Source: Novispirillum itersonii subsp. itersonii ATCC 12639 (GTDB taxonomy: Bacteria; Pseudomonadota; Alphaproteobacteria; Rhodospirillales; Rhodospirillaceae). From it: a stretch of 64,000 bases of DNA. The stretch's first letter is position 1. Every line of letters starts with the position of its first letter. The notes beneath the pieces were generated by a model. It had not been told where the DNA came from. It did not search any database and saw only the letters and a program-made list of their open reading frames with translations. The stretch is from NCBI RefSeq assembly GCF_000381985.1, contig NZ_KB907344.1:150622-214621 (forward strand). The letters are read 5' to 3'. Made by a program: the position numbers and the translations under genes. Below, piece after piece: positions 1 through 9,317 of this stretch.

Positions 1-160
1 CAAACCCATACCGCCCGGCGGCAATACGGTAGGCCATATCCCCCGGCAGAGCCCGGACCAGAATGAAGGTCAGCAGCCCGACCATCAGCGCCACCAACAC
101 CCCTTGCCCGACCCGGGCCAGCAGCAGACGGACCAGCGGTGACCCGATCAGCGGACCCAT
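1..160 (-). CDS. ABC transporter permease, NikB/DppB-like (N-terminal part only)
   Basis: Inner-membrane permease subunit of a nickel/peptide-type (family 5) ABC importer. Only the first 53 codons lie in the window; the gene runs off the left edge. The visible part holds a short basic N-terminus, one hydrophobic membrane segment (about residues 14-35) and the family's conserved run after it, LVRALPGDMAYRIAAGRYG, which matches NikB/DppB permeases. The ATG at 160 lies 13 nt inside the end of the upstream binding-protein gene, so the two are translationally coupled and form one operon. The substrate cannot be read from this fragment; see the binding protein and its operator. Confidence 0.85.
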   Translation of the reverse strand, partial: MGPLIGSPLVRLLLARVGQGVLVALMVGLLTFILVRALPGDMAYRIAAGRYGF

Positions 161-1737
161 GACACCTCCGACAGGCGATAGCTGCGCTCGTACGGGTCCA
201 ACGTCAGGCCGGTTACCTGCTTCGACACCGCGACCGTCTGCTGGTACCAGCTGACCGGGATCACCGGCATCTCAGCCAGCAGGATCTTCGAAACGCTCTG
301 CCGCAATCCCGGCAGGGCAGCGGTATCGGTGCCACGCTTCAGCGCGGTCAGGGCCTGTTCCATCGCCGGGGACGACCAGTTCATTGCCCCCCAGTCCCCG
401 CCGCCGGGCCCAAAATCCTGCAGCGCGGTCACCAGCGGATCAGGCACCAGACCGAAAGACCGGGCCATCAGGGCCAGTTGCAGCGTGCCATCCCGGTGCC
501 CGGCCGGCACATCACCGGAGTTGCCCACAGACACCGACACATCCACCCCAATCTCGCGCCACTGCGCCTGCAGGGCGGTGGCAATCACCGGCAATTCCGG
601 CCGGTCGGGGAAAGTCCGCAGGGCCAGCTTCAGCGGCTGCCCGTCACGCACCAGCAGGCCGTCGCCCCCCCGGGTCCAGCCTGCTTCCGCGAGCAGGGCG
701 GATGCCTGCGCCGGATCCGCCCGCAACGGCAGTCCATCCGCCAGCGTCCAGTCACCGGTCCCGGGCGGGAACATCTGCCCTGCGGCCGATCCCGGCTCAC
801 GCAGCAGCCCGGTGGCAATGTTGCCCCGGTCCACGGCCACAGCCAGCGCCCGCCGCACCCGGACATCCGACAGCACCGGATCCCCCGAGTTCACTTTCAC
901 CGACACCGTGCGCGGCAACGGCAAGGCCTGCACCGTGACCGCCGGATTGCGGCTCAGCCGCTGCCGGCTGGCCGGGTCAAGCGTATACACCACATCGGCG
1001 TCACCGCTTTCGGCCATCATCGCCCGGGTCTCACCGCGTCCGGCGGCCAGATAACTCAGCTTCTCCACGCCGGCCGGACGGCCCCAGTACCGGTCAAACC
1101 GGACAGCAGACAGCGACTGTGGCGGCTTCACCTCCTCCAGCCGGAACGGACCGGTCCCGATCACCTGCGTGACCGCCCCGTCTGCCGCATAGGATGCCGG
1201 GGCCAGGATCTGATTTGCCGTCCCCGCCAGAGTGGCCAGCAGAGGAGAAAACGGCTCCTTCAGCCGGATCACGACTGTCTGCGGGCCATCCGCAGCGATC
1301 GACTCCAGCGGGACCGATGCCAGTGGGCCGGGCTTGGCTGCGGCAATACGCAAGGCCTTCACCACAGCGTCAGCCGTCATCGGCGTGCCGTCATGGAACA
1401 CAACACCCGCCCGCAGCGTCAGCGTCCAGGCCAATCCGGCGGCATCAGCCTGCCACCGCTCAGCCAGGCCGGGCGCCAACGCCCCGGCCCGGTCCGCGTC
1501 AACAAGCGTCTCAGCAATCTGCAGGCGGGTGAAGACATAGCCATGCCGCGCCGGATCCAGACTGCTCACTTCCCACGGGGCCACCACCGACAGAACGCCA
1601 GAGGCGGCATTTGCCTGTGCGTCCGGTACAGGCAAAACAGCCCCTATCCCCAGACACAGGGCCGAGGCACGCAGCAGGGTCATCGCGGACCAGCATCCAC
1701 GGCGGGACGGAAGCAAACGCACAGCAGGATAAGTCAT
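148..1737 (-). CDS. ABC transporter periplasmic substrate-binding protein, NikA/SBP_bac_5 family
   Basis: Periplasmic binding protein (about 529 aa) that delivers substrate to the NikB-like permease encoded just downstream. The fold is family-5 SBP: a start of the mature domain with SVVAPWEVSSLDPARHGYVF, a LAERWQADAAGLAWTLTLR segment, VVFHDGTPMTADAVVKAL and a C-terminal EMPVIPVSWYQQ, all typical of NikA/opine-metal binders. A Sec signal peptide is visible (hydrophobic stretch, then PDAQA-NA). Start choice is open: ATG 1737 has GAGG at good spacing, ATG 1758 has no ribosome site, and ATG 1683 would give a plain signal peptide. The Zur-like inverted repeat upstream suggests zinc (or metallophore-zinc) uptake rather than nickel or peptides; that is inference. 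Confidence 0.85.
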   Translation of the reverse strand: MTYPAVRLLPSRRGCWSAMTLLRASALCLGIGAVLPVPDAQANAASGVLSVVAPWEVSSLDPARHGYVFTRLQIAETLVDADRAGALAPGLAERWQADAAGLAWTLTLRAGVVFHDGTPMTADAVVKALRIAAAKPGPLASVPLESIAADGPQTVVIRLKEPFSPLLATLAGTANQILAPASYAADGAVTQVIGTGPFRLEEVKPPQSLSAVRFDRYWGRPAGVEKLSYLAAGRGETRAMMAESGDADVVYTLDPASRQRLSRNPAVTVQALPLPRTVSVKVNSGDPVLSDVRVRRALAVAVDRGNIATGLLREPGSAAGQMFPPGTGDWTLADGLPLRADPAQASALLAEAGWTRGGDGLLVRDGQPLKLALRTFPDRPELPVIATALQAQWREIGVDVSVSVGNSGDVPAGHRDGTLQLALMARSFGLVPDPLVTALQDFGPGGGDWGAMNWSSPAMEQALTALKRGTDTAALPGLRQSVSKILLAEMPVIPVSWYQQTVAVSKQVTGLTLDPYERSYRLSEVSWVR

Positions 1738-1769
1738 CAGGGGCCTCAGCGGGGACATCAGAATGAATC

Positions 1770-1790
1770 ATACGTTATAACATAACATAT
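1770..1790. promoter_or_regulatory. Zur-like operator (inverted repeat) upstream of the NikA-like gene
   Basis: Nine-base arms ATACGTTAT and ATAACATAT flank AAC and match as an inverted repeat at 8 of 9 positions. The core GTTAT-N3-ATAAC (1774-1786) resembles the boxes bound by the zinc repressor Zur in proteobacteria. It lies in a very AT-rich stretch about 35-55 nt upstream of the importer's first plausible start codons, where a repressor would cover the promoter. The Zur assignment rests on resemblance only. Confidence 0.5.
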
Positions 1791-1923
1791 TAAACGCAAG
1801 CCCGAAATGCGAACGCTTCGCATATCCTCACACCCAGCCCCTCAAGAGTAAACCTTAAGCATTAGTCATGAATTTGTAAAACACCCCTGCAAATTTAGCA
1901 CTTCTGTTTATTCAAATTTACGT

Positions 1924-1969
1924 GCATACAGCCGTTTCCCCCCGTTCTACGCCATATACAGCTGTATGC
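1924..1969. repeat. Three ATACAGC half-sites upstream of the chemoreceptor gene
   Basis: GCATACAGC at 1924-1932 is inverted as GCTGTATGC at 1961-1969. The second arm overlaps a perfect 12-bp palindrome ATACAGCTGTAT (1956-1967). So the heptamer ATACAGC occurs three times within 46 nt, ending 31 nt before the start codon at 2000. It may be an operator or an RNA hairpin in the leader. Confidence 0.4.
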
Positions 1970-1999
1970 CAGCAGCCAGAAGGCCGCCATGAGGACAGA

Positions 2000-4000
2000 A
2001 TGACCACCGCATCCCCTGAGATCATCCCTCTTTCCCCCATACCGACAGCGACAACAGCCAGCACCCGCAGCCTGATGACCCGGATTCTTCAGGTTTTGTC
2101 CGCTGCCGTCCTGGTGGTTTTTGCTGCCTTTGCCATTTACGCCGACAGATATCAACGCGCAGCCATAGACGCCGATGTGCGGAAAGACCTTGAGGTCTCC
2201 GGGCAGGCCGTCGCCGCCACCCTGCAGACATGGCTTGATGCCCGCACCACGATGGCAACCGTCATTGCCAACGGGCTGGAGCAAACAGGCCCCGCCCGCG
2301 AGGATGTCAACCGGGTCCTGTCGATGCCCGGCCTGAAAAACTATTTTGATGCCGTCTATCTGGGCGAAGAGGACAGGCGGTTCATCCGCTGGCCGGACAT
2401 CACTATGCCCGCAGACTTCGATCCCCGGACCCGCCCGTGGTATCTGCTGGCGATGAAAGAGAAGGCGGCGATCCTGACACCGCCGTTCATCCAGACGTCA
2501 TCCGGCACACTGGTGATGACCGCAGCGGCCCCGGTCCTGCGGAATGGCAGGGCAACCGGCGTTGTCGCCGCCAACTTCCCTGTCGCCGTGCTGTCAAAAA
2601 CGCTTGAGGATTTCACTCTGGGCGGTCGTGGCCGGGCTTTTCTGACCGACGGGACCGGAAAGATCCTCCTCCACCCCGACACCGCCCTGCAGAACAAAAC
2701 TCTCGCCGACGCCTACCCCGACCAGACCCCGGTACTGACCACCACCGTGCAGGAGGCCCGCAACGGCAGCCGGGAAGATCTGGTCGAGCTGTTCCCGATT
2801 CATCTGCCGGGCGCCGTCTGGTACGTGGTTGCCGTCGTTGACAAGAAAGTCGTCTTCGCACCGCTGACCGACTACCGCCTGTCTGTGATTGCGGCCAGCA
2901 TTGCCGCGGCCCTGCTGCTGGTGATGGTGATGCAGCAATCCCTGCTGCGGCTGGTGGCACGCCCCCTGCTGTCGATGACCGCCGCAATGAAGCGGCTGGC
3001 CGCCGGTCTTCTGGAGACGGACATCCCCTGCCTGTCCCGCCGAGACGAAATCGGGGCCATGGCCGCCGCAGTCGGTGTGTTCCGCCATAATGCGCAGGAA
3101 CGGCACCGGCTGGAACAGGCGCAGCAGGCAGACCTTGCCGCCCGGGAACAAAGGGCAGCCGCGCTGGAAGGCCTGTTGCTGGATTTTGACCGGGAAATGG
3201 TCCACGTGCTGGAGACCGTCACCTCTGCCGCGACGGAACTGGAAGCCACCGCCCGGGTTCTCTCCGGCACGGCGGAACGGTCGGCGGAAGACGCGACAAC
3301 AGCAGCAGCCGCGACGGAACAGGCATCGGTCAACGTCCGCAGCGTCGCCGGGGCCGCTGATGCGCTGGCGGCTTCCATTGCCCATATCGCGGAACGGGCG
3401 GGCCGGTCACAGGCCGTTGCCGCCACGGCGCGGGAGACCGCCCGGCAGACGGAAGAGACCGTACGCTCTCTGGTCGAGGCAACCACCCGGATCAGCGAAA
3501 TCGTCAGCCTGATCAACGATGTCGCCAGTCAGACCAATCTGCTGGCCCTGAATGCGACCATCGAGGCCGCCCGCGCCGGGGAAGCTGGCAAGGGCTTCAA
3601 CGTCGTCGCGAACGAAGTGAAAAATCTGGCGAATCAGACCGCCCGGGCGACCGGTGAAATTGCGGCCCAGACAGGGGCGATTCAGCAGATCTCGGCGCAG
3701 GTTGCCGTTGCTATCGGCACCATCGTCACGGTGATCGGGGACGTCGGCACCCTGAGCGATGACATCTCCGGCACGGTGGACCAGCAAAGTCACGCCACCC
3801 GGGAAATCGCCCGCAATGTCAGTGAAGCGGCACAGGGGACGCAGGATGTTGCCCGCAGCGTGACCAGCGTGACCGCCGGGGCGCAGGAGACCGGGCACAG
3901 CGCCACACAGCTTCTTGCCGCTGCCGCCGAGCTGGCGCGTCAGTCAGAGCAGATGCGTGGCGAGGTCAGCGCATTCTTTGACCGGATCCGCGCCCTGTAA
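2000..4000 (+). CDS. Methyl-accepting chemotaxis protein with periplasmic dCache-like sensor
   Basis: Membrane chemoreceptor (about 666 aa) that would control CheA. Order: cytoplasmic N-terminus, membrane helix near residues 30-55, periplasmic double-Cache-like ligand domain (about 55-295, with [12 protein letters not shown] and [17 protein letters not shown] Cache motifs), second membrane helix (about 300-325), HAMP ([16 protein letters not shown] onward), then the signalling domain with the conserved hairpin tip [23 protein letters not shown] 2000 follows GAGGACAG and is preferred to in-frame codons upstream. It is monocistronic and ends just before a strong hairpin. The ligand is unknown; dCache receptors often bind amino acids or organic acids. 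Confidence 0.93.
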   Translation: MTTASPEIIPLSPIPTATTASTRSLMTRILQVLSAAVLVVFAAFAIYADRYQRAAIDADVRKDLEVSGQAVAATLQTWLDARTTMATVIANGLEQTGPAREDVNRVLSMPGLKNYFDAVYLGEEDRRFIRWPDITMPADFDPRTRPWYLLAMKEKAAILTPPFIQTSSGTLVMTAAAPVLRNGRATGVVAANFPVAVLSKTLEDFTLGGRGRAFLTDGTGKILLHPDTALQNKTLADAYPDQTPVLTTTVQEARNGSREDLVELFPIHLPGAVWYVVAVVDKKVVFAPLTDYRLSVIAASIAAALLLVMVMQQSLLRLVARPLLSMTAAMKRLAAGLLETDIPCLSRRDEIGAMAAAVGVFRHNAQERHRLEQAQQADLAAREQRAAALEGLLLDFDREMVHVLETVTSAATELEATARVLSGTAERSAEDATTAAAATEQASVNVRSVAGAADALAASIAHIAERAGRSQAVAATARETARQTEETVRSLVEATTRISEIVSLINDVASQTNLLALNATIEAARAGEAGKGFNVVANEVKNLANQTARATGEIAAQTGAIQQISAQVAVAIGTIVTVIGDVGTLSDDISGTVDQQSHATREIARNVSEAAQGTQDVARSVTSVTAGAQETGHSATQLLAAAAELARQSEQMRGEVSAFFDRIRAL

Positions 4001-4012
4001 TGCATCAGCCTG

Positions 4013-4038
4013 CCCCGGACACAGATCCGTGTCCGGGG
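4013..4038. terminator. GC-rich hairpin between convergent chemoreceptor genes
   Basis: Perfect 10-bp stem CCCCGGACAC/GTGTCCGGGG with a 6-nt loop, 12 nt after the stop of the plus-strand receptor and 17 nt from the stop of the minus-strand one. There is no T run on either side, so it is either a bidirectional 3'-end hairpin or a weak terminator. Confidence 0.6.
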
Positions 4039-4055
4039 CGGGCTGAGGACCCCCG

Positions 4056-5750
4056 TCAGGCCGACCGCATATCGCGCACCAGCGTTTCCACCGCCGCCGA
4101 CAGATCATGCGACTGCTGCCGCAGCATCAGCGAGGAGTCGCTGACCGCCATCGCCGCCTCTCCCGTCCGCTCCGACGCCTGATTCAGCACGGTCATATCC
4201 TCGTGCAGAGAGACAAAGGTGCGGGCAATCAGCTGCATGCTTTCGGCGATTTCATGGGTGGCCCCATCCTGTTGCTCCACCGAGGCAGCGATGGAGCCAG
4301 AGATGGTATCCACCCGGGTGACGATCTCAGACAGGGTTGACACCGCTGCGGTGGTGGCGGTGGCAAACTGCTGCACAACATCAATCTGGGTGGCGATCTC
4401 GGCGGTCGCCCGGGCGGTCTGTGTCGCCAGACTTTTCACCTCATTGGCAACCACGGCGAACCCCTTTCCGGCTTCCCCGGCGCGGGCAGCCTCGATGGTG
4501 GCATTCAGGGCCAGAAGGTTGGTCTGGGCGTTGATGGCGGCAATCAGTTCCACCACCTGCCCGATCCGCCCGGCAGCCTCGGCAAGCCCCTGCATTTCCC
4601 GCACCGTTTCCGCCGCTTTGCGGGTGCCCTCGTGGGCAAGAGAAGCGGCCTGCTGCACCCGGCTGGCAATTTCCCGGGTCGAGGCGGACAGTTCTTCCGC
4701 CGCCGCTGACACCGTCTGAACCGACGCCTGTGACTGGTCAGACAGGGCAACCACATTGCCGGACCGCTCAGAGGCATCTTCCGCTGACCGGGTCAGATCT
4801 GCCGCCACGGTGTTGACACTGCTGGCCGCATCGGCAACGCCATTGGCAATCCCCTGCACCCGGGCCTCGAAGGTTGCCGCCATCTGCAGCTGCTGCTGGC
4901 GGCGTTCTTCATCCTGCCGGGCCTGCAGGGCCTGCTTCTCAGCTTCCAGCTCGCGGGCCTTAATCCCCTGCAGGCGCAGAACCTCGACCGCACGGGCCAT
5001 CACGCCGATCTCGTCACCACGCCGCTGCCCATGTACGGGATGGTCATAGTTCTGGGCCGCCATCTGCTGCAGATCATCGGCCAGCCGCCGGACCGGCAGG
5101 GTGATCGACCGAGACAGAACGATCGAAAAGCCCCCGGCCACCAGCAGCAACCCCAGCGACACCGCCCCGAATTTCAGCGCAAAAATCCGCACCGCATCAT
5201 AAACGTCATCGACATAAACCCCCGAGCCGACGAACACTTCAAGCTCCGGGAAGCCCTGAATCCACGAAATTTTGTCGGCCACAACCTTCCGCCCCGGATG
5301 CAGGAAGACATAGTTGACCTCCCCCGCCCCGGCAGACTTCGCCAGCGCGATCATCTCACGGAACAGATACTTTCCATTGGGATCCTGATAGTCCAGCATG
5401 CGGCCACCGACCTTGGACGGATCCGCGCCGACCGCCTGTGCGACGCCATCATAGTCATAGACAAACACATAATCCTGACGTCCGTTCGCCCAGGCACCGT
5501 GCACATAGCCGCGCAGATCGGTCAGGACCGCCGCCCTGTCAACGGTACCGTTGACGGTATGTTTCCGGATCAGGTCTCTGGTCAGATTACCAGCCATTTC
5601 GACCACGGTACGGACCAGCGCCTGCCGTTCCGCCATCTGGGTACGGTAGTCCATCCACACGGCAAAACCGCCCAGAACAAACATAGAGACGGCAAAGAGA
5701 ACCAGACTGGCGGATACGCGTGTGGCGATCCGCAGGTTGGACAGCTGCAT
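4056..5750 (-). CDS. Methyl-accepting chemotaxis protein with single Cache (sCache_2-like) sensor
   Basis: Chemoreceptor of about 564 aa. A first membrane helix (about residues 12-33) is followed by a periplasmic single-Cache domain of about 150 residues with the typical motifs [29 protein letters not shown] and [12 protein letters not shown]. Then come a second membrane helix, HAMP, and a signalling domain with the tip [20 protein letters not shown]. The ATG at 5750 follows AGGGGGAAACA, an excellent ribosome site; an in-frame start 42 nt upstream lacks one. sCache_2 receptors commonly sense small carboxylates, but the ligand here is unknown. It converges with the other chemoreceptor and shares only the signalling domain with it. 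Confidence 0.93.
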   Translation of the reverse strand: MQLSNLRIATRVSASLVLFAVSMFVLGGFAVWMDYRTQMAERQALVRTVVEMAGNLTRDLIRKHTVNGTVDRAAVLTDLRGYVHGAWANGRQDYVFVYDYDGVAQAVGADPSKVGGRMLDYQDPNGKYLFREMIALAKSAGAGEVNYVFLHPGRKVVADKISWIQGFPELEVFVGSGVYVDDVYDAVRIFALKFGAVSLGLLLVAGGFSIVLSRSITLPVRRLADDLQQMAAQNYDHPVHGQRRGDEIGVMARAVEVLRLQGIKARELEAEKQALQARQDEERRQQQLQMAATFEARVQGIANGVADAASSVNTVAADLTRSAEDASERSGNVVALSDQSQASVQTVSAAAEELSASTREIASRVQQAASLAHEGTRKAAETVREMQGLAEAAGRIGQVVELIAAINAQTNLLALNATIEAARAGEAGKGFAVVANEVKSLATQTARATAEIATQIDVVQQFATATTAAVSTLSEIVTRVDTISGSIAASVEQQDGATHEIAESMQLIARTFVSLHEDMTVLNQASERTGEAAMAVSDSSLMLRQQSHDLSAAVETLVRDMRSA

Positions 5751-6255
5751 TGTTTCCCCCTGTACGGAGTTGGCTTGACCCGCCCCCTGCATCCGATGCA
5801 GGTCCGACAGATGTTGAAGCGTTGATCCGTCACACCCGGACAGCCTGATTGACCCGCAGGGTTATCCCTGTCGGCGGCAGCCGGTCTTATACACCCGTGT
5901 TGTCCCGATCGCTTTTTCAGACAGGCCACAGCCCCGCATCTGCGGGTGGCTATGCGGCAAAAGACCGTCCTCCCGGTTTCCCGGGCCGGTTTCTTCCGCC
6001 TGCTGTCAGGCTGGCATTCTGCCCCTGTTTTTCTGCTCCGCACACCGGCCCGGTCATGACCCCGGAACCCGCCTGTGCCAGCGGGCACCGCGCCACAGAC
6101 CTTGCGGTCAGCGGCGGGGACGGTACGTACAGATCAGAAACCCCTGTATCCGATATGGACACTGATATCGTGCCCGACTGTTACAGGTAAAACCAATTCA
6201 AATTTACTATATCACCATTAAGGGTAAAACCGGCAACTGGAGGCATTCTAAAGAG
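5751..6255. other. Intergenic region, 505 nt, no convincing gene
   Basis: It lies upstream of the minus-strand chemoreceptor and downstream of the minus-strand sensor kinase. A 113-codon plus-strand frame (5849-6190) is low in complexity, rich in Pro/Ser/Arg and has no recognisable domain, so I do not call it. The stretch 6185-6235 is unusually AT-rich and contains ATTCAAATTTAC (6196-6207), a 12-mer also found at 1910-1921 upstream of the first chemoreceptor. A small palindrome CCCGCA-TC-TGCGGG lies near 5940. Confidence 0.5.
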
Positions 6256-8940
6256 TTACACCGCCGGAAGGCCTGCCGGGGCGTCGTCCGGGGCGCGCTG
6301 CGGCAACCGCACAATCGCCTCTGTCCCCTGATCCGGGGCACTCAGCAGTGTCAGGGTACCGCCATGCAGTTCCACGAAGGCTTTCGACAGCGGCAAGCCC
6401 AGCCCGGTCCCCTCGAAGCGCCGGGCCAGCCGGTTATCAACCTGCCGGAACGGCGTCAGGGCCACCGGAATATCTTCCGGCCTCATCCCGATCCCCGTAT
6501 CCCGGACCGACAGGCACAGATCCCCGACGGCCTCGTCCTGCCAGAGCCGCAGAGAGACGACCCCTCCTTCGGGGGTAAATTTCACCGCATTGCCCAGAAG
6601 GTTGACCAGAACCTGCTTCAGACGGCGGCCTTCTCCCCAGTATGGAGGCAGACCGACGGCAATCTCCCGCTCCAGCCGGACCCCGGCTGACAGCGCCCGG
6701 ACCGAAATCAGCCGCAGGGCACTGTCGGCGATCTGTGCCAGATCGACACTCTCCGGCTGCAACACCATCATCCCGACATCAATCCGGGACACATCGAGAA
6801 TATCATTGATGACATCCAGCAGATGCCGGCCACTGTCCATGATATCCTGCGCATACTCTCCATACTGCGGCGGCTGGACCGGACCAAACAGGCCGGAGCG
6901 GATGACATCGGAGAACCCGATAATGGCGTTCAGCGGCGTCCGCAGCTCGTGCCCGATATTGGCGAGGAACTCGGTCTTGGAGCGGCTGGCCAGCTCAGCC
7001 TGTTCCTTCGCCTCCCGCAGCTCCTGCAAAGCGGCATGGTAGGCTGTCGTATCTCCGACCGACCCGGCCATGCGCCAGGCGCGGCCATTGCCGTCACGCA
7101 GGGCCAGACCGCGGTGACGGACCCAGCGCTCCCGGCCATCGAGATTGCCGATCAGCCGGTATTCACAGGAAAAATAGGGCTCCTCACCACGGAGATGCCG
7201 GATCATCTGGTCCCGGAAATACGGGCGGTCATCCGCATGGATCACCGATGGCCAGTCACCGGCACAGGGGATCCGGCTGACATCCACCCCCAGAAGATCA
7301 CGGGCATGGGGACTGAAATACACCCGGTCACTCAGGATATCCCAGTCCCAGATCGCCTCGTTGGTGCCGCCAACCGCCAGGGCATAGCGGGCCTCGCTGG
7401 CGCGCAGGGCCCGTTCCGCCCGCTGGCGCTCACTGATATCACGCACCACCACGGTGTACAGAACCTGTCCGCCAACCTGCACCCCGGACACCGACAGCTC
7501 CACCGGGAACGTGGTTCCGGTGGAACGCCGCCCCATGGTTTCCTCAATCACACCGGCCATCCAGTCACCGCTGCCGATCGGAATACCGTCAACCAGATCA
7601 GAGAGCGACCGCCCCGCAACCTCTGCCGAGGCATAGCCGAACATCTGCTCCGCCGCGCGGTTCAGATGCTCAATCCGTCCGGATTCATCGGTGGTGACAA
7701 TCCCGTCAACCACGGCCTCCATGATGGTTTCCAGCCGCTGCTGGCGTTGCAGGGCCGCTTCATGGGCCTGCCGTTCCGCCGTCAGGTCCCGCCCGACCAG
7801 CATCACCCCGCACCGCGATCCGTCATGAAACGGCACCCCGGCCAGCTCGACATATGCGGTATCCCCCGTCGGGCGCAGCACCGGCACTGTCACCCAGGTA
7901 ACCCCGGCGGTCAGGGCGGCAAGCTGGGCGGCATCGGATTCCAGCCCATCCCGCTCTCGGTCTTCGGTCAGGGTCTTCACCACCGGAACCGACTGCGGAT
8001 CGGTAAAGTCGGTCAGCGGATAGCCCAGAACACTGCCCTCCGTCCGGCCCAGAATCGCCAGACCCGCCGGATTGATGTACCGCAGAAAGCCGCCGACCGT
8101 GACCGCGATCAGGTTCGGGGAAACCTCGGCCAGCTGCCGGTAGCGCACCTCACTCTGGGCCACGGCACGCTCTGCCCGGCGGCGCAGGGTGATGTCGGAC
8201 AGGATCATCACTGTCTCACCCCTGGGGGTTCTGCCTTCCCGGATGGCCAGAACCCGCCCGTCGGTCAGCCGGACCTCCAGCACACCCCGCGGATTGCGAT
8301 GGGCGAGAATACGGGCCTCCATCCACGTCTGCGCAGATTTTCCCTCAAGATCCACCAGACCTGAATCCAGAACCGCCTGCATGATCTCGCGGAAACCGGC
8401 ACCGGGCCGGATCCATGCCTCGACCCGCTTCAGTAACCTGCGGTACGGGCGGTTGCTGACCACAAGACGGTCCTGCCCGTCAAACAGGGCGAACCCGTCA
8501 TTCATCACCTCAATCGCCTGCAGCAGCCGGTCTTCCTGCGTGCGGGCGTGCTGACGCACTTCGTTCAGGGTCTGGCTGATATCGGACCGGGGCACCGGGG
8601 GATGCAGAGTCAGCAGGCAGGACCCATCCGGGCCGGGCCGATACCGCAGGGTCACACCGGTCACATCAGCGGCACCGATAGCCAGCAGCCCATCCCGGAC
8701 CGGGGGTGGCAAGGCGGCCAGCCGCTGAGACAGGGGGGCGGCAAGGGGGACCGGGGGCAAACCGCCCTGCGCCCACAGCCCATCGGTCCGGGATGATGCC
8801 GCCAGCAATGCCCCGTCAGGCGTAAAGGCAAGCGCCGCACCGGCAGGGGCTGCAGCCGACTCCAGCAGGACCGCGATCAGATCGCCGGAAACAGAAGGCA
8901 CAGCGGCCGGTGCCTCAGGCAGACTGTCCGATGTCATCAT
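6256..8940 (-). CDS. Multi-PAS sensor histidine kinase, PleC/DivJ-like core
   Basis: Soluble-looking sensor kinase of 894 aa with no membrane helix. The N-terminal 130 residues are uncharacterised. Four PAS-like modules follow (roughly 140-260, 265-390, 400-510, 520-645; the fourth contains FSPHARDLLGVD and a PAC end), then HisKA with H664 in NIGHELRTPLNAIIGFSDVI and a HATPase_c domain (N box NLLGNAVKFTP, G boxes DTGIGM and GTGLGLPL). The DHp region (FGP...YAQDIMDSGRHLLDVINDILDVSRI) is the PleC/DivJ/DivK-partner type, so an unlinked DivK- or PleD-like receiver is the likely target (inference). There is no receiver domain and no adjacent regulator. Its core is paralogous to the kinase at 12583-15834. 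Confidence 0.92.
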   Translation of the reverse strand: MMTSDSLPEAPAAVPSVSGDLIAVLLESAAAPAGAALAFTPDGALLAASSRTDGLWAQGGLPPVPLAAPLSQRLAALPPPVRDGLLAIGAADVTGVTLRYRPGPDGSCLLTLHPPVPRSDISQTLNEVRQHARTQEDRLLQAIEVMNDGFALFDGQDRLVVSNRPYRRLLKRVEAWIRPGAGFREIMQAVLDSGLVDLEGKSAQTWMEARILAHRNPRGVLEVRLTDGRVLAIREGRTPRGETVMILSDITLRRRAERAVAQSEVRYRQLAEVSPNLIAVTVGGFLRYINPAGLAILGRTEGSVLGYPLTDFTDPQSVPVVKTLTEDRERDGLESDAAQLAALTAGVTWVTVPVLRPTGDTAYVELAGVPFHDGSRCGVMLVGRDLTAERQAHEAALQRQQRLETIMEAVVDGIVTTDESGRIEHLNRAAEQMFGYASAEVAGRSLSDLVDGIPIGSGDWMAGVIEETMGRRSTGTTFPVELSVSGVQVGGQVLYTVVVRDISERQRAERALRASEARYALAVGGTNEAIWDWDILSDRVYFSPHARDLLGVDVSRIPCAGDWPSVIHADDRPYFRDQMIRHLRGEEPYFSCEYRLIGNLDGRERWVRHRGLALRDGNGRAWRMAGSVGDTTAYHAALQELREAKEQAELASRSKTEFLANIGHELRTPLNAIIGFSDVIRSGLFGPVQPPQYGEYAQDIMDSGRHLLDVINDILDVSRIDVGMMVLQPESVDLAQIADSALRLISVRALSAGVRLEREIAVGLPPYWGEGRRLKQVLVNLLGNAVKFTPEGGVVSLRLWQDEAVGDLCLSVRDTGIGMRPEDIPVALTPFRQVDNRLARRFEGTGLGLPLSKAFVELHGGTLTLLSAPDQGTEAIVRLPQRAPDDAPAGLPAV

Positions 8941-9317
8941 CCCATCCGGGTTCGTGCAATTGTCACGCCACAGAAACGCTCCGGGCCTCCTGCGCCGGAC
9001 AGATCAGCACACTTTCCCCGGGCATTGAAGCAAAAAGCAGAGTCTTCGCAGCACGGAAACCTGCGACGGACATCAACTGCGCCTTGCCGCCCGGACCGGT
9101 CTTGATATAGTCCCTGTTCCGGAAGGTGAATTCACGGCCCTGCCGCCATCCGCCTCCGCAACAGCGGTATATTCTGATACGTATGCTTTAAGGGAAGATG
9201 ACCCGGGTGTCTGCAGACACCCGGAGGGAGAGCGTTCCGCCCGGCCCCGGCTGACGGCTTTGAGAGACCGGACCGGCCACTGTGGCGGAAGACAAGGGGA
9301 TAGAAAGAGGTTCGGGC
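8941..9317. other. Divergent intergenic region, 377 nt
   Basis: It separates the minus-strand kinase from the plus-strand cheZ-like gene and so should hold both promoters. The only clear structure is a perfect palindrome at 9203-9224. An AT-rich stretch TATATTCTGATACGTATG lies at 9168-9185, just before the palindrome. No ORF here is convincing. Confidence 0.5.
9203..9224. repeat. Perfect 22-bp palindrome upstream of the cheZ-like gene
   Basis: The sequence CCGGGTGT-CTGCAG-ACACCCGG equals its own reverse complement over 22 bases. It lies 94 nt upstream of the start codon at 9318. It could be an operator for a dimeric regulator or a hairpin in the leader; no poly-T follows, so it is not an obvious terminator. 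Confidence 0.6.

Noticed and set aside
5849..6190. 113-codon plus-strand frame
   Set aside because: Low-complexity composition, no domain, no good ribosome site, and it lies in a regulatory gap.
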